A stretch of 64,000 nucleotides of DNA from Brevibacterium permense (lineage in GTDB: Bacteria; Actinomycetota; Actinomycetes; Actinomycetales; Brevibacteriaceae). Each line of letters starts with the position of its first letter. Position 1 is the stretch's first letter. The position numbers and the translations under genes are program-made. A model generated the notes under the pieces. The model was not told the DNA's origin, ran no database searches, and saw only the letters and a list, made by a program, of their open reading frames with translations. Below, piece after piece: positions 51,072 to 59,216 of the stretch. The stretch spans positions 62,001-126,000 of the forward strand of contig NZ_JABSSX010000001.1 of NCBI RefSeq assembly GCF_013280495.1, read 5' to 3'.

Positions 51072-52010
51072 ATGGCTTCCAATCCCCGCTCCGGCGGTTC
51101 GAAGAAGGGTCCGACCAAGGGGTCGGGCGGTAAGAACAAGCGCGGCCTGCGCGGCAAGGGACCGACGCCGAAGGCCGAGGACCGCGTCTACCACAAGGCC
51201 CACAAGGCCGCGCAGCAGCGCAAGACCTCGAACGCCTCGGCGCAGGCGAAGCGGAAGAAGAAGGAGCTCGGACCGAATATGGTCGCCGGGCGCAATTCGG
51301 TCCTCGAAGCTCTGCGCGAGGGCGTACCGGCCACCGCGATGTACGTCTCCGGACGCATCGACTCCGACGATCGGGTCCGCGAGTCCATCACTCTCGCGAC
51401 TCAGCGCGGCATCTCGATGCTCGAAGCGAGCAAGCCCGACCTCGACCGGCTCACCGATGACGCGATCCATCAGGGCATCGCCCTGCAGGTCCCGCCATAC
51501 GACTACGCCGATCCCTCCGATCTGCTCGAGTTCGCGGCTGAACGCGCCGAGACGCCGCTGCTCGTGGCCCTCGACGGGATCACGGATCCGCGCAACCTCG
51601 GTGCCATCGTTCGGTCGACGGCGGCCTTCGGCGGTCACGGAGTGATCATCCCCGAACGTCGAGCCGCCTCGATGACTGCCGCCGCGTGGAAGACCTCGGC
51701 CGGTGCCGCATCGCGCATCCGCGTGGCACAGGTGGTCAACCTGGCCAGGGCGATCGACGAGCTGAAGAAACAGAATGTCTTCGTCGTCGGCCTCGACATG
51801 GACGGCGACGTCGACTTGCCCGAACTGACCTTCACCCGCGACCCGCTGTGCATCGTCGTCGGCTCCGAAGGCAAGGGGCTGTCGCGGCTCATCGCGGAGA
51901 AGTGCGATCAGATCGTGTCGATCCCGATCGCCGCGACCACCGAGTCGCTCAATGCCGGTATCGCCGCTGCCGTGTCCCTCTACGAGGTGGCAAGAGCCCG
52001 CCGCTCCTGA
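51072..52010 (+). CDS. rlmB: 23S rRNA 2'-O-methyltransferase RlmB (TrmH/SPOUT family)
   Basis: 312 residues, ATG with GAAGGAA upstream. A 70-residue Lys/Gly-rich basic tail precedes an L30e-like RNA-binding region (MVAGRNSVLEALREGVPATA) and the SPOUT knot: ALDGITDPRNLGAIVRSTAA, VVGSEGKGLSRLIAEKCDQI and STS/ESLNAGIAAAVSLYEVAR. It methylates the G2251-equivalent of 23S rRNA in the P loop. The cysS-rlmB order is widely conserved in Actinobacteria. The long palindrome 7 bp after the stop ends transcription. Confidence 0.93.
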   Translation: MASNPRSGGSKKGPTKGSGGKNKRGLRGKGPTPKAEDRVYHKAHKAAQQRKTSNASAQAKRKKKELGPNMVAGRNSVLEALREGVPATAMYVSGRIDSDDRVRESITLATQRGISMLEASKPDLDRLTDDAIHQGIALQVPPYDYADPSDLLEFAAERAETPLLVALDGITDPRNLGAIVRSTAAFGGHGVIIPERRAASMTAAAWKTSAGAASRIRVAQVVNLARAIDELKKQNVFVVGLDMDGDVDLPELTFTRDPLCIVVGSEGKGLSRLIAEKCDQIVSIPIAATTESLNAGIAAAVSLYEVARARRS

Positions 52011-52016
52011 CCCCTC

Positions 52017-52078
52017 TTACTACCTGACGGCGGCCCAGCAACCTCGCGCGAGGTTGCTGGGCCGCCGTCAGGTAGTAA
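52017..52078. terminator. Perfect 62-bp palindrome between rlmB and a permease gene
   Basis: 52017-52046 and 52049-52078 are exact reverse complements around a central CG, itself self-complementary, so all 62 bp are palindromic. It begins TTACTACCTGACGG and ends in GTAATTA, giving AT-rich flanks on both sides. Position between convergent genes, touching the permease stop, suits a bidirectional terminator, but the length without a loop is exceptional. Confidence 0.85.
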
Positions 52079-53578
52079 TTAGAGGGAGGTGCGGTAGGTT
52101 GCCTCGTCCAAGGCGCCGACTCTTGAGTGGCGGCGGCTGTAGGTGAAGTAGACGATGGCGCCGACGGCCATCCACGCACCGAAGACGATCCATGTCCGTC
52201 CGCCGAGGTTGACCATGAGGAACGCACACGCCACGGCTCCCAGCGCGGGCACGACCGGACCGAACGGAACCTTGAATGAGCGCTCGAGGTCGGGGCGTTT
52301 GAACCGCAGGTAGATAACGGCGATGTTGACCAGACAGAACGCGAACAGGGTGCCGATGCTCGTGGCGTCTGCGAGTTCCCCGAGCGGAATGAACGCCGCC
52401 GTGATGGCCACAAGGCCACCGACGATGAGAGTGCCGACCAGGGGAGTGCCGGTGCGCTGAGAGACGCGGCCGAAGATCTTCGGCACCATTCCGTCCCTGG
52501 CCATCGTCAGCAGGATCCGCGACTGACCGTAGAGCACGGTGATGACGACGGAGAAGATCGCGAGCACCGCGGCCACCGCGAAAATCAGCACCGCGATATT
52601 CGACCCGGTGATCTCCTCGACGATCTGCACGAGCGGGGCGTGAGCGCCGTCGAACCACTGCCACTGCCGTGCACCGATGGCTGTGACGGCGACGAGGACG
52701 TACATCGAAGTGACGATGAGCATCGAGAAGATGATCGCCCGCGGCAGATCCCGGCGCGGATTCTTCGCTTCCTCACCGGCCGTCGACGCGGCATCGAAAC
52801 CGATATAGGAGAAGAACACGCTGGAGGCGGCCGCAGTGACACCGGCGGCACCCATCGGCAGCATCGGCGCGAAGTTGCCGGCCTTGAACGCAGTGAAAGC
52901 GACGATGGCGAAGAAGACGAGGATGCCGATCTTGACGAACACGAGAATGGTGTTGACGACACCGGATTCGCGGGCGCCGCGCATGAGCAGCACGGTTGCC
53001 AAGGCCACGACGAGGAGGGCCGAGACGTTGATGACTCCGTCCGGATACTCGGCCAGGCCCGGCCCTGTGGTCAGCGATGCGGGCAGCTCGAGGCCGAAGA
53101 CGCGCAGGGTCTCGTTGACGTAGTCGCCGGCGCCGACGGCGACCGCCGCGACCGAGACCGCGTATTCCAGGACGAGGCACCAGCCGCAGACCCACGCGAC
53201 GCCCTCACCCAGGGTGGCGTAGGAATACGAGTAGCTCGACCCGGAGACCGGCACCATTCCGGCCATCTCGGCATAGCTGACCGCAGACAGCAGCGCGGTG
53301 ATTCCGGCGAGAACGAAGGCAAGCCACACGGCGGGGCCGGCCACAGGCACTGCCTCGCCGAGGATGACGAGGATTCCCGTGCCCAAGGTGGCGCCGACGC
53401 TGATCATCGTCAGCTGGAAGACGCCGAAGGTCCGCCGCAGCCCACCCTGCTGCGCGGTCTGCGCATCGGTGTGGGCCTCGGCGGTCATGGCGCTGATCGA
53501 CTTGCGTCGCCCCAGCTGCCGCAGCACTCCTGTGGGAGTGTGCGCCGGAGGGGTGGGCGGAGTGTGCGAAACGGTCAT
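52079..53578 (-). CDS. Cationic amino acid transporter-type APC permease
   Basis: 499 residues. Long hydrophilic N-terminus (50 residues), then 12 or more helices. RRTFGVFQLTMISVGATLGT, GTGILVILGEAVPVAGPAVW, SGSSYSYSYATLGEGVAWVC, AASSVFFSYIGFDAASTAGE and EEAKNPRRDLPRAI are characteristic of the CAT/YfnA branch, which carries arginine, lysine or related amino acids. The promoter region is unusually AT-rich with TGAATATT direct repeats, suggesting regulation by amino-acid supply. The stop abuts the 62-bp palindrome. Confidence 0.9.
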   Translation of the reverse strand: MTVSHTPPTPPAHTPTGVLRQLGRRKSISAMTAEAHTDAQTAQQGGLRRTFGVFQLTMISVGATLGTGILVILGEAVPVAGPAVWLAFVLAGITALLSAVSYAEMAGMVPVSGSSYSYSYATLGEGVAWVCGWCLVLEYAVSVAAVAVGAGDYVNETLRVFGLELPASLTTGPGLAEYPDGVINVSALLVVALATVLLMRGARESGVVNTILVFVKIGILVFFAIVAFTAFKAGNFAPMLPMGAAGVTAAASSVFFSYIGFDAASTAGEEAKNPRRDLPRAIIFSMLIVTSMYVLVAVTAIGARQWQWFDGAHAPLVQIVEEITGSNIAVLIFAVAAVLAIFSVVITVLYGQSRILLTMARDGMVPKIFGRVSQRTGTPLVGTLIVGGLVAITAAFIPLGELADATSIGTLFAFCLVNIAVIYLRFKRPDLERSFKVPFGPVVPALGAVACAFLMVNLGGRTWIVFGAWMAVGAIVYFTYSRRHSRVGALDEATYRTSL

Positions 53579-53611
53579 CTGAATATTCTTGCATAATCAT
53601 GAATATTGTCT
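53579..53611 (-). promoter_or_regulatory. AT-rich operator-like region upstream of the permease
   Basis: TGAATATTC (53580-53588) and TGAATATTG (53600-53608) flank TTGCATAATCA, directly before the ATG. The TTGCAT and TGAAT halves resemble ARG boxes of ArgR. The remaining gap to 53752 is GC-rich and featureless. Confidence 0.4.
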
Positions 53612-53752
53612 CGCCGGGTCCCCGCGTGGTCACTGGTCACTCCGCCCCGCAGCGTCGCGGATCTCACACGGCGACGGCGGAGATCCGCCGCCACGGGCTG
53701 CGATGTCAGGGACGACGAGCCGCTGCAACCGACCGCCCGGAGGCCCCCGTGC

Positions 53753-54640
53753 TCACACGTCGGGGGTGAACCGGCCGTCCTGGGCCATCCAGCCGCCGTC
53801 GACGAGCTGGGAGTGCCCGGTGACATAGCTCGAGGCGTCCGAAGCGAGGAACAGGACGGGACCGGCGATCTCGTGCAGGCGACCCCAGCGGCCCAGGGCG
53901 GTCTTGTCCGCATACGCGTCCCACCACTTGCCGTCGGCCTTGATCTGCTGCGTCAGGGGAGTGTCGAACGGGCCGGGCAGGATCGCATTGACGCGCACGC
54001 CCTTGCCTCCGAGCTCGCTGGCCATCGTCTTCGTCAGCTGGACGACACCGGCTTTCGCCGCCGCATAGATTCCCTGGCCGGGTTCGATGGCCAGCGCCCG
54101 GAAAGATGCATAGGTGACGATTGACCCGCGACCGCGCTCACCCATCTCACGGCCGAACCCGCGCATCAGCCGATACGTGCCCTTGAGGTTGATGTCGATG
54201 ACCCGGTCGAACTCGTCATCGGTGGTGTCGACGAGGCGTTTGCGCACGTTCGCCCCCGGTGTGATGACGAGGATCTCGGCATCGGCCCAGGCGTCCACGA
54301 GGGCATCGACGGAGGCCGTGTCCGTGATATCGACGGCAGCGGCCGTGGCCGCCCCGTCCGTTCCCGGCGCGGCCGATCCGTCCGACGCCGTACCCTGCGC
54401 CGTGGAGTGGGCAGCTGACCCGCTGCCGCGAGCGGCGATGAGGGCGGCGGTCTCCTCGGCGCCGGTGAGGTTGAGGTCGGCGACGACGACGTGCGCCCCC
54501 GCATCGGCGAGCCCGATCGCGCTGGCCTGTCCCAGTCCGGAGCCGGCCCCGACGACGACGGCCCTGCGGCCGCTGAGGTCGAACAGGGATGGGATCGACG
54601 GGTTGTTCTCGTTCGTGGGCATCGGCTCGTTCGTCGACAT
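53753..54640 (-). CDS. Short-chain dehydrogenase/reductase
   Basis: 295 residues from the ATG behind GGAAGGA. Classical SDR: RRAVVVGAGSGLGQASAIGL cofactor loop, NVRKR (N-x-x-G-equivalent strand), catalytic Ser in IVTYASFRALAIEPG and Tyr/Lys in GIYAAAKAGVVQL, then VNAILPGPFDTPL and the C-terminal SYVTGHSQLVDGGW. An Ala/Ser/Gly/Asp insert (residues 70-105) enlarges the region after the second strand. Substrate unknown; sugar or polyol dehydrogenase is plausible near LacI regulators. A 24-bp palindrome lies 30 bp upstream. Confidence 0.9.
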   Translation of the reverse strand: MSTNEPMPTNENNPSIPSLFDLSGRRAVVVGAGSGLGQASAIGLADAGAHVVVADLNLTGAEETAALIAARGSGSAAHSTAQGTASDGSAAPGTDGAATAAAVDITDTASVDALVDAWADAEILVITPGANVRKRLVDTTDDEFDRVIDINLKGTYRLMRGFGREMGERGRGSIVTYASFRALAIEPGQGIYAAAKAGVVQLTKTMASELGGKGVRVNAILPGPFDTPLTQQIKADGKWWDAYADKTALGRWGRLHEIAGPVLFLASDASSYVTGHSQLVDGGWMAQDGRFTPDV

Positions 54641-54669
54641 CGGGAATCCTTCCGGGCGGGGTTCGGTTC

Positions 54670-54693
54670 CGGAGCGACACCGGTGTCGCTCCG
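54670..54693. promoter_or_regulatory. Perfect 24-bp palindrome upstream of the SDR gene
   Basis: CGGAGCGACACC (54670-54681) meets its exact complement at 54682-54693. The core GACACCGGTGTC has the form of a LacI-family operator, and two LacI genes are encoded 2.4 kb away. It could instead be the terminator of the DUF4032 gene; no T-run and no loop argue for an operator. Confidence 0.55.
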
Positions 54694-54787
54694 TGGACTT
54701 CAAAGGTATGCCCGCCGAGGCGGCCCCGCCGTCCCCGTTTCACCTTGTGGAACATCGGCTGAGGTCAGGACCGCCTCGGGGAGGGTG

Positions 54788-56134
54788 TCAGAATTTCTTG
54801 CTGTCGACGTAGCGGATCTCGTCGGGGAGGTTCGCCAGGTAGTCGACGATGAAGTAGGCGATGGCCTCCATCGTGGGGATGTCGCGCTGGCGGGCGCGCG
54901 CCATGGTGCGGCGGTGTTCGGCGAATTCGTAGAAGATCTGCCCGGGTTCGAGCTTGCGGGTGAGGTTCTCCGGGATCGCCTGGATGAGAGGTTTGTACAC
55001 CTCGTCGAGCCAGCGACGGGCGGCTTGGGACTCGTCGAGTTCGTCGAATTCGGCGATCTCGGGAGCCGAACGGAAGGAATCGAGGTCGTTGAGCATTGCT
55101 CGGGCCTGGTTCTCGTTCGCGCCGATCCCGGTCAGGCGCAGCAGACGCCGTGAGTGGTGGTTGGGTTCGACGACCTTCGGGGACACAAGCAGGCTGATGC
55201 CGTCGATATCGGTCGTCACGGTCAGCTCCCCGAGGTCGAAGCCCAGGTCGTTGAGGCGGCGGATGCGTTCGTCGATGCGCCAGCGTTCGCTGACGCTGAA
55301 TTCCTCGACCCGGGTCAGCTCCGCCCACAGTGCGTTGTACGACTCGCAGAGCCGTTCACCGGCCGCCAGCGGATCGGTCTCGGGGGCGACGAGTCCCGCG
55401 GCCTGCAGATCGAGGAAGTCCCCGGCGATGTTCATCCGCGCGATCCGCAGGTCCATGTTCCGCTGTCCGTCGGAGAGCTGGTCGTGCAGCTCGCCGGTCT
55501 CGGCGTCGACGACATAGGCGGCGTAGGCATCGGCGTCGCGGCGGAAGAGCGTGTTCGACAGGGACACGTCTCCCCAGTAGAAGCCGACGAGGTGGAGGCG
55601 GACGAGCAGCACGGCCAGAGCGTCGACGAGGCGGCCGCCGGTGTCCTCGGCCAGGTCCCGGGAGAACAGTGCACGGTAGGGCAGCGAGAATTCGAGATAG
55701 GCGGTGATGAGAGCGCCCTTGAGTGCCTGGCCCGATGCGGTCCTGCGGCCTCCGACGACGGCGCGGGCTTCGACGAGGGGGACGTCGAGGTTGCCGAGCG
55801 CGCCGAGGATGTCGAACTCACGCGTGGCCTGCGCGTCGTCGGTCTCCTTGATCGCGAGGACTTCGTCTCCGATCTCGACATAGCGCACGACGTGGCGGGA
55901 GATTCCGCGGGGCAGGCCGCCGAGGAGCTTCTCCGGCCATTCGGCCAGGGGGAGGTGCCAGGGGAGTTCGGCCAGGGCCGCATGACCGGCGTTCCGAACA
56001 GTGTGGATCTCCGGCGCGGGAACGGCCGCGCCGACCGATGCCGCGCCGCCGACAGATGCGGGTGCGCTATTCGGCGTCGTCGCCGACGGTGAGGCCTGTG
56101 CTGACGGGTCCGGCGGGGGCAGGGTTCCCGACAC
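54788..56134 (-). CDS. DUF4032 domain protein (kinase-like)
   Basis: 448 residues, GTG start three bases after the ATPase stop. After a 40-residue Pro/Ala/Ser tail, the conserved body begins HTVRNAGHAALAELPWHLPL and carries protein-kinase-like elements: EVLAIKETDDAQATREFDIL (Lys and Glu) and GFYWGDVSLSNTLFRRDADA followed by YVVDAETGEL (catalytic-loop Asp-Asn and metal Asp). The C-terminal DUF4032 region is helical (NENQARAMLNDLDSFRSA). An actinobacterial family of unknown function; phosphotransfer is possible from the motifs. It is coupled to the degenerate MalK-like ATPase, implying joint function. Confidence 0.85.
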   Translation of the reverse strand: MSGTLPPPDPSAQASPSATTPNSAPASVGGAASVGAAVPAPEIHTVRNAGHAALAELPWHLPLAEWPEKLLGGLPRGISRHVVRYVEIGDEVLAIKETDDAQATREFDILGALGNLDVPLVEARAVVGGRRTASGQALKGALITAYLEFSLPYRALFSRDLAEDTGGRLVDALAVLLVRLHLVGFYWGDVSLSNTLFRRDADAYAAYVVDAETGELHDQLSDGQRNMDLRIARMNIAGDFLDLQAAGLVAPETDPLAAGERLCESYNALWAELTRVEEFSVSERWRIDERIRRLNDLGFDLGELTVTTDIDGISLLVSPKVVEPNHHSRRLLRLTGIGANENQARAMLNDLDSFRSAPEIAEFDELDESQAARRWLDEVYKPLIQAIPENLTRKLEPGQIFYEFAEHRRTMARARQRDIPTMEAIAYFIVDYLANLPDEIRYVDSKKF

Positions 56135-56137
56135 GGC

Positions 56138-56845
56138 TCAGGAGTCCGTGTCGGAGACCGAGGCCACGAGCGCCTCGGCGAGGTCGGGTGTCTCCACACC
56201 GATGAGCCGTCCGCGATCGAGGAAGGCGATCCGGTCGCCGAGGACCTTCGCATCCTCGAGATCGGAAGTGGCGTAGATCGTCGTCAGCCCGAACTCCTGC
56301 TGCAGCTGTTTGATGAGCGCTAGGGTCTCAGCCTGCTGCTCGGGGACGAGATTGACCACGGGCTCGTCCATGATGAGCACCTTGGGTCGGCGCACCACAG
56401 CACGCGCCAGGGCCACGGTCTGGCGCTGCAGCTGGGTGAGGTCGCCGGGAACCGAATCGAGGATGTCGCTCAGCCCGATCTTGTCCATCACGGATTCGAC
56501 GCGTTCGGTGATCTCGTCGGCGGGCAGGCCGTCGACGCGCAGTGCAAAACCGAGATTGTCGCGCACGCTCATATGCGGGTAGAGCGCGTAGCTCTCCAAC
56601 GCCAGGGTGACATCGCGGTCGTTGACGGCGGCGTGGGTGATATCCGCGCCGTCGATGAGGATCGTGCCGGACTTCGGGGTCTCCAGTCCGTGCAGCATCC
56701 GCAGGATCGTCGACTTGCCCGACCCGCTGGGTCCGTAGAGGACGAGGAACTCTCCGTCATCGACGAAGAGATTGAACGGGCGGACGGATTCGGACGTCGT
56801 GTTCTCGTAGACATGACTGAGGCCATTCAACGACACCGTTGACAT
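56138..56845 (-). CDS. Degenerate MalK-like ABC ATPase
   Basis: 235 residues, ATG behind AGGAGGA-like AGGAGG. Walker A YGPSGSGKST and Walker B VLIMDEP are intact. The other catalytic loops are altered: Q-loop Gln is Glu (ALESYALYPHMS), signature LSGGQ is LTQLQRQ, D-loop reads VVNLV in place of SNLD, and the H-loop His is Ser (YATSDLEDA). The C-terminal TOBE domain of MalK is absent. No permease or binding protein is nearby. It probably binds ATP but hydrolyses poorly, perhaps acting as a sensor or adaptor for the DUF4032 protein encoded next. Confidence 0.88.
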   Translation of the reverse strand: MSTVSLNGLSHVYENTTSESVRPFNLFVDDGEFLVLYGPSGSGKSTILRMLHGLETPKSGTILIDGADITHAAVNDRDVTLALESYALYPHMSVRDNLGFALRVDGLPADEITERVESVMDKIGLSDILDSVPGDLTQLQRQTVALARAVVRRPKVLIMDEPVVNLVPEQQAETLALIKQLQQEFGLTTIYATSDLEDAKVLGDRIAFLDRGRLIGVETPDLAEALVASVSDTDS

Positions 56846-56996
56846 AAGTCCTCCTATAACTTCCGAATAACTCCGTGAGCAGCTGGTCGTCGGTGACCCG
56901 GCAGGGATGCTCAGTCACTCTCATCCTAAGGGGTGGATGGTTGGGGTACTCTGTGAATTCGACAAAGCGTAGAGTGATTCTCCGCACGATGGCTGT

Positions 56997-57053
56997 GCGC
57001 CGACGCATACCGCGGCGTCCAGCCCGCCGGATGCGCCGACCCATACCGCGGCG
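56997..57053 (+). repeat. 21-bp direct repeat upstream of LacI gene
   Basis: 56997-57017 and 57033-57053 match at 20 of 21 positions (GCGCCGAC-CATACCGCGGCG), 36 bp apart, within the 227-bp gap before the first LacI gene. TAGAGTGATTC (56970) and TAGACTGATTC (57060) are a second repeated pair, the latter carrying the -10 box. Confidence 0.75.
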
Positions 57054-57059
57054 CGAAAG

Positions 57060-57065
57060 TAGACT
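57060..57065 (+). promoter_or_regulatory. -10 element TAGACT of leaderless lacI-type gene
   Basis: TAGACT, seven bases, ATG 57073. No ribosome site precedes the gene. Confidence 0.65.
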
Positions 57066-57072
57066 GATTCGT

Positions 57073-58056
57073 ATGAAGGTCACGTTGGACGAGGTCGCCG
57101 CCAAGGCCGGAGTCTCTCTGGCCACGGTCTCCCGGGTGCTCGGTCGCCGCGGTGCCGTCGCCGAGTCGACACGGGCGAAGGTGCTGGAGGCGATGGGCGA
57201 GCTCGGCTATTCGCGCTCGACCCTGCTCCATGATGCGCCGAGGCGGCTCGTGGCCGTCAGCGCTCCCGGCAATCCCGAACATTGGCAGGTCCAGGTCTGC
57301 ACTCGCGTGGCCAAGGCCCTGCAGGATCATGATCTCCTCGTGACCCGACCGCTCGTCGAAACTGACCCGGAACCGCTGCAGACCGCAATCGACGCGGGCG
57401 CAGTGGCCCTGGTGACCACGACGATGACGAGTCTGAATACGGAGATCCCCTGCATCCGCGTCGCCGAACAGTCCACCACCGAGGAGGTCTCCGAAGCCGG
57501 TACGGAGGTCATCGCCGCGCGCCTCGACCTCGGCGGTGGGATGACCACGGCCTTCGAGCATCTGCGGGCGATCGGACACCGGCGCATCGGGCTGATCTGC
57601 AACGACAGCGGTGAACTGGCCGTTCAGCTCATCCGCCGATTCCTCGCCGAACATCCGGCCAGAAACCTCGGGCTCAACCTCGAGGACTGGATCTCACGGG
57701 TGCCGAAGTCGTTCTCCGGCGGATCGCGTGCGGTGCTCGAACTCAAGGATGCGACCTGCACAGCGGTGATCGTCCAGTCCGCGCTGCAGCTGCACGGTGC
57801 TCTCCACGGGCTGCGGAATCGGCATCTGCAGGTGCCGCGGGACATGTCGGTCGTCGGATTCGGCGATTCCCCGACGATGAAGTTCACGGGCCCGCCGGCC
57901 ACGGTGCTCGGTCTCGACGTCGAGGGGCTGTCGAATGCCCTCATCGATGCGACGCTGCAGACCCTGCGGATCTCGACGACGGGTCTGCCTTCGGTGCCTC
58001 CGGTGTTCCGTCCTCGACTCGTCGCCCGAACCTCGACGACGGCGGCTCGCCAATGA
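57073..58056 (+). CDS. LacI-family transcriptional regulator (first of two)
   Basis: 327 residues. N-terminal HTH and hinge: MKVTLDEVAAKAGVSLATVS RVLGRRGAV. Periplasmic-binding-protein-like effector domain from about 65, ending with VPRDMSVVGFGDSP and PPATVLGLDVEGL. LacI proteins are usually sugar-responsive. Divergent from the degenerate ATPase gene and coupled by ATGA to a second LacI gene. The effector site is not readable; neighbours suggest trehalose or maltodextrin. Repeats in its own promoter may be autoregulatory sites. Confidence 0.93.
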   Translation: MKVTLDEVAAKAGVSLATVSRVLGRRGAVAESTRAKVLEAMGELGYSRSTLLHDAPRRLVAVSAPGNPEHWQVQVCTRVAKALQDHDLLVTRPLVETDPEPLQTAIDAGAVALVTTTMTSLNTEIPCIRVAEQSTTEEVSEAGTEVIAARLDLGGGMTTAFEHLRAIGHRRIGLICNDSGELAVQLIRRFLAEHPARNLGLNLEDWISRVPKSFSGGSRAVLELKDATCTAVIVQSALQLHGALHGLRNRHLQVPRDMSVVGFGDSPTMKFTGPPATVLGLDVEGLSNALIDATLQTLRISTTGLPSVPPVFRPRLVARTSTTAARQ

Positions 58057-59138
58057 GCGAACACCTGCCCGAGCACCGGCACGTCCGTCTCGCCGAGATC
58101 GCCGGCACTGCCGGGGTTTCGAAAGCCACCGCCTCACGAGCTCTGCGCGATCCCGAATCGGTGTCGGCCGCCTCGTTGGCGAAGGTGCGGCAGGCCTTGG
58201 CGATCCTCGGCGCTGCCGGGCAGAACCCGTACGCCGAATCCGGCACACGGGACGGATCAGGTGCTGGGTCCGGTACCGGATCCGCCTCGTCGCTCATCGC
58301 GCTCATCAAACCCGCGGTGTCAGCGGGCAACGTGGACCCGTATTCGCGGCTTGCGGAGATCCTGACGAACCGGATGTTCGGACTCGGCATCGCCGTCGTC
58401 CACATCGAGGCCATCGCCGAACGCAATGAGGCCCTGCTCGAGACGATCCTCGGCAGCGAACACGGCGGGCCCACGATCTCCGGAGCCATCGTCGTCGGCG
58501 GCGGTGCCGCCGGCGTGCTCGCAGGGATGCTCGCCGAACGCGGGCTGCCGCTCATCCGCATTTCGAATGCCCGCCACGACGACGGGATCTCGCGCATCTA
58601 CCTCGACGCGACCGGCGGTATCGAAACCGCCGTGGCCCACCTCGTCCACCTCGGCCACAAACGCATAGGGCTCGCCGTGCTGCGCGATTCGGCTGCCCCG
58701 GCCCGCATCGCCGGATTCCGCAGATCGATGGCAGGGATCCTCCACATTCCAGCCACCCGTGATCAGGCCCCCGTCGTCGAGGCTGCCGGCGGAGCCATGG
58801 CCGGAGTCGCTGCCGCCGAGGAGCTGCTCGACCTGCGGTGCACCGCCGTCATCGCCTGCGCCCCGTCCTTGTCCTTCGGCATGCTCGAGGCCGCCCAGCG
58901 GCTGCGACTCGACGTTCCCAGGGACCTGTCCCTGCTCACGGTCGGCGACGTCCCCGACGCCGATGTCGTCCAGCCGCCCCTTTCCCAGGTCGTCTACGAC
59001 TGGGCGACCGTGGCGCAGTCGGCGATCGACGAGATCCGCGCGATGATCGCCGCCGGAGAGGCGCGGGTGCACGTCGACTACACGGTCGACCCGGATCTCG
59101 TCCTCCGGGCCAGCGCCGTGCCCCCGCAGCGCCGCTGA
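58053..59138 (+). CDS. LacI-family transcriptional regulator (second of two)
   Basis: 361 residues, start overlapping the previous stop. HTH: HVRLAEIAGTAGVSKATASR ALRDPESVS. A Gly/Ser-rich linker (GTRDGSGAGSGTGSASS) lies where the hinge helix (with its conserved DNA-minor-groove Leu) would be, unlike the first copy, which may weaken operator binding. Effector domain contains HLVHLGHKRIGLAVL and VPRDLSLLTVGDVPDAD. The two regulators share little sequence beyond the fold, so they are unlikely to be a recent duplication; they could act as a heteromer. otsB is convergent, 78 bp on. Confidence 0.9.
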   Translation: MSEHLPEHRHVRLAEIAGTAGVSKATASRALRDPESVSAASLAKVRQALAILGAAGQNPYAESGTRDGSGAGSGTGSASSLIALIKPAVSAGNVDPYSRLAEILTNRMFGLGIAVVHIEAIAERNEALLETILGSEHGGPTISGAIVVGGGAAGVLAGMLAERGLPLIRISNARHDDGISRIYLDATGGIETAVAHLVHLGHKRIGLAVLRDSAAPARIAGFRRSMAGILHIPATRDQAPVVEAAGGAMAGVAAAEELLDLRCTAVIACAPSLSFGMLEAAQRLRLDVPRDLSLLTVGDVPDADVVQPPLSQVVYDWATVAQSAIDEIRAMIAAGEARVHVDYTVDPDLVLRASAVPPQRR

Positions 59139-59216
59139 TCTCGGGTTTCGATCACAATCATCCTCGCCGAGGCGGTCCTGCCGTGACGTGGATCCGACCG
59201 GCGAGGCGGCTCGACC

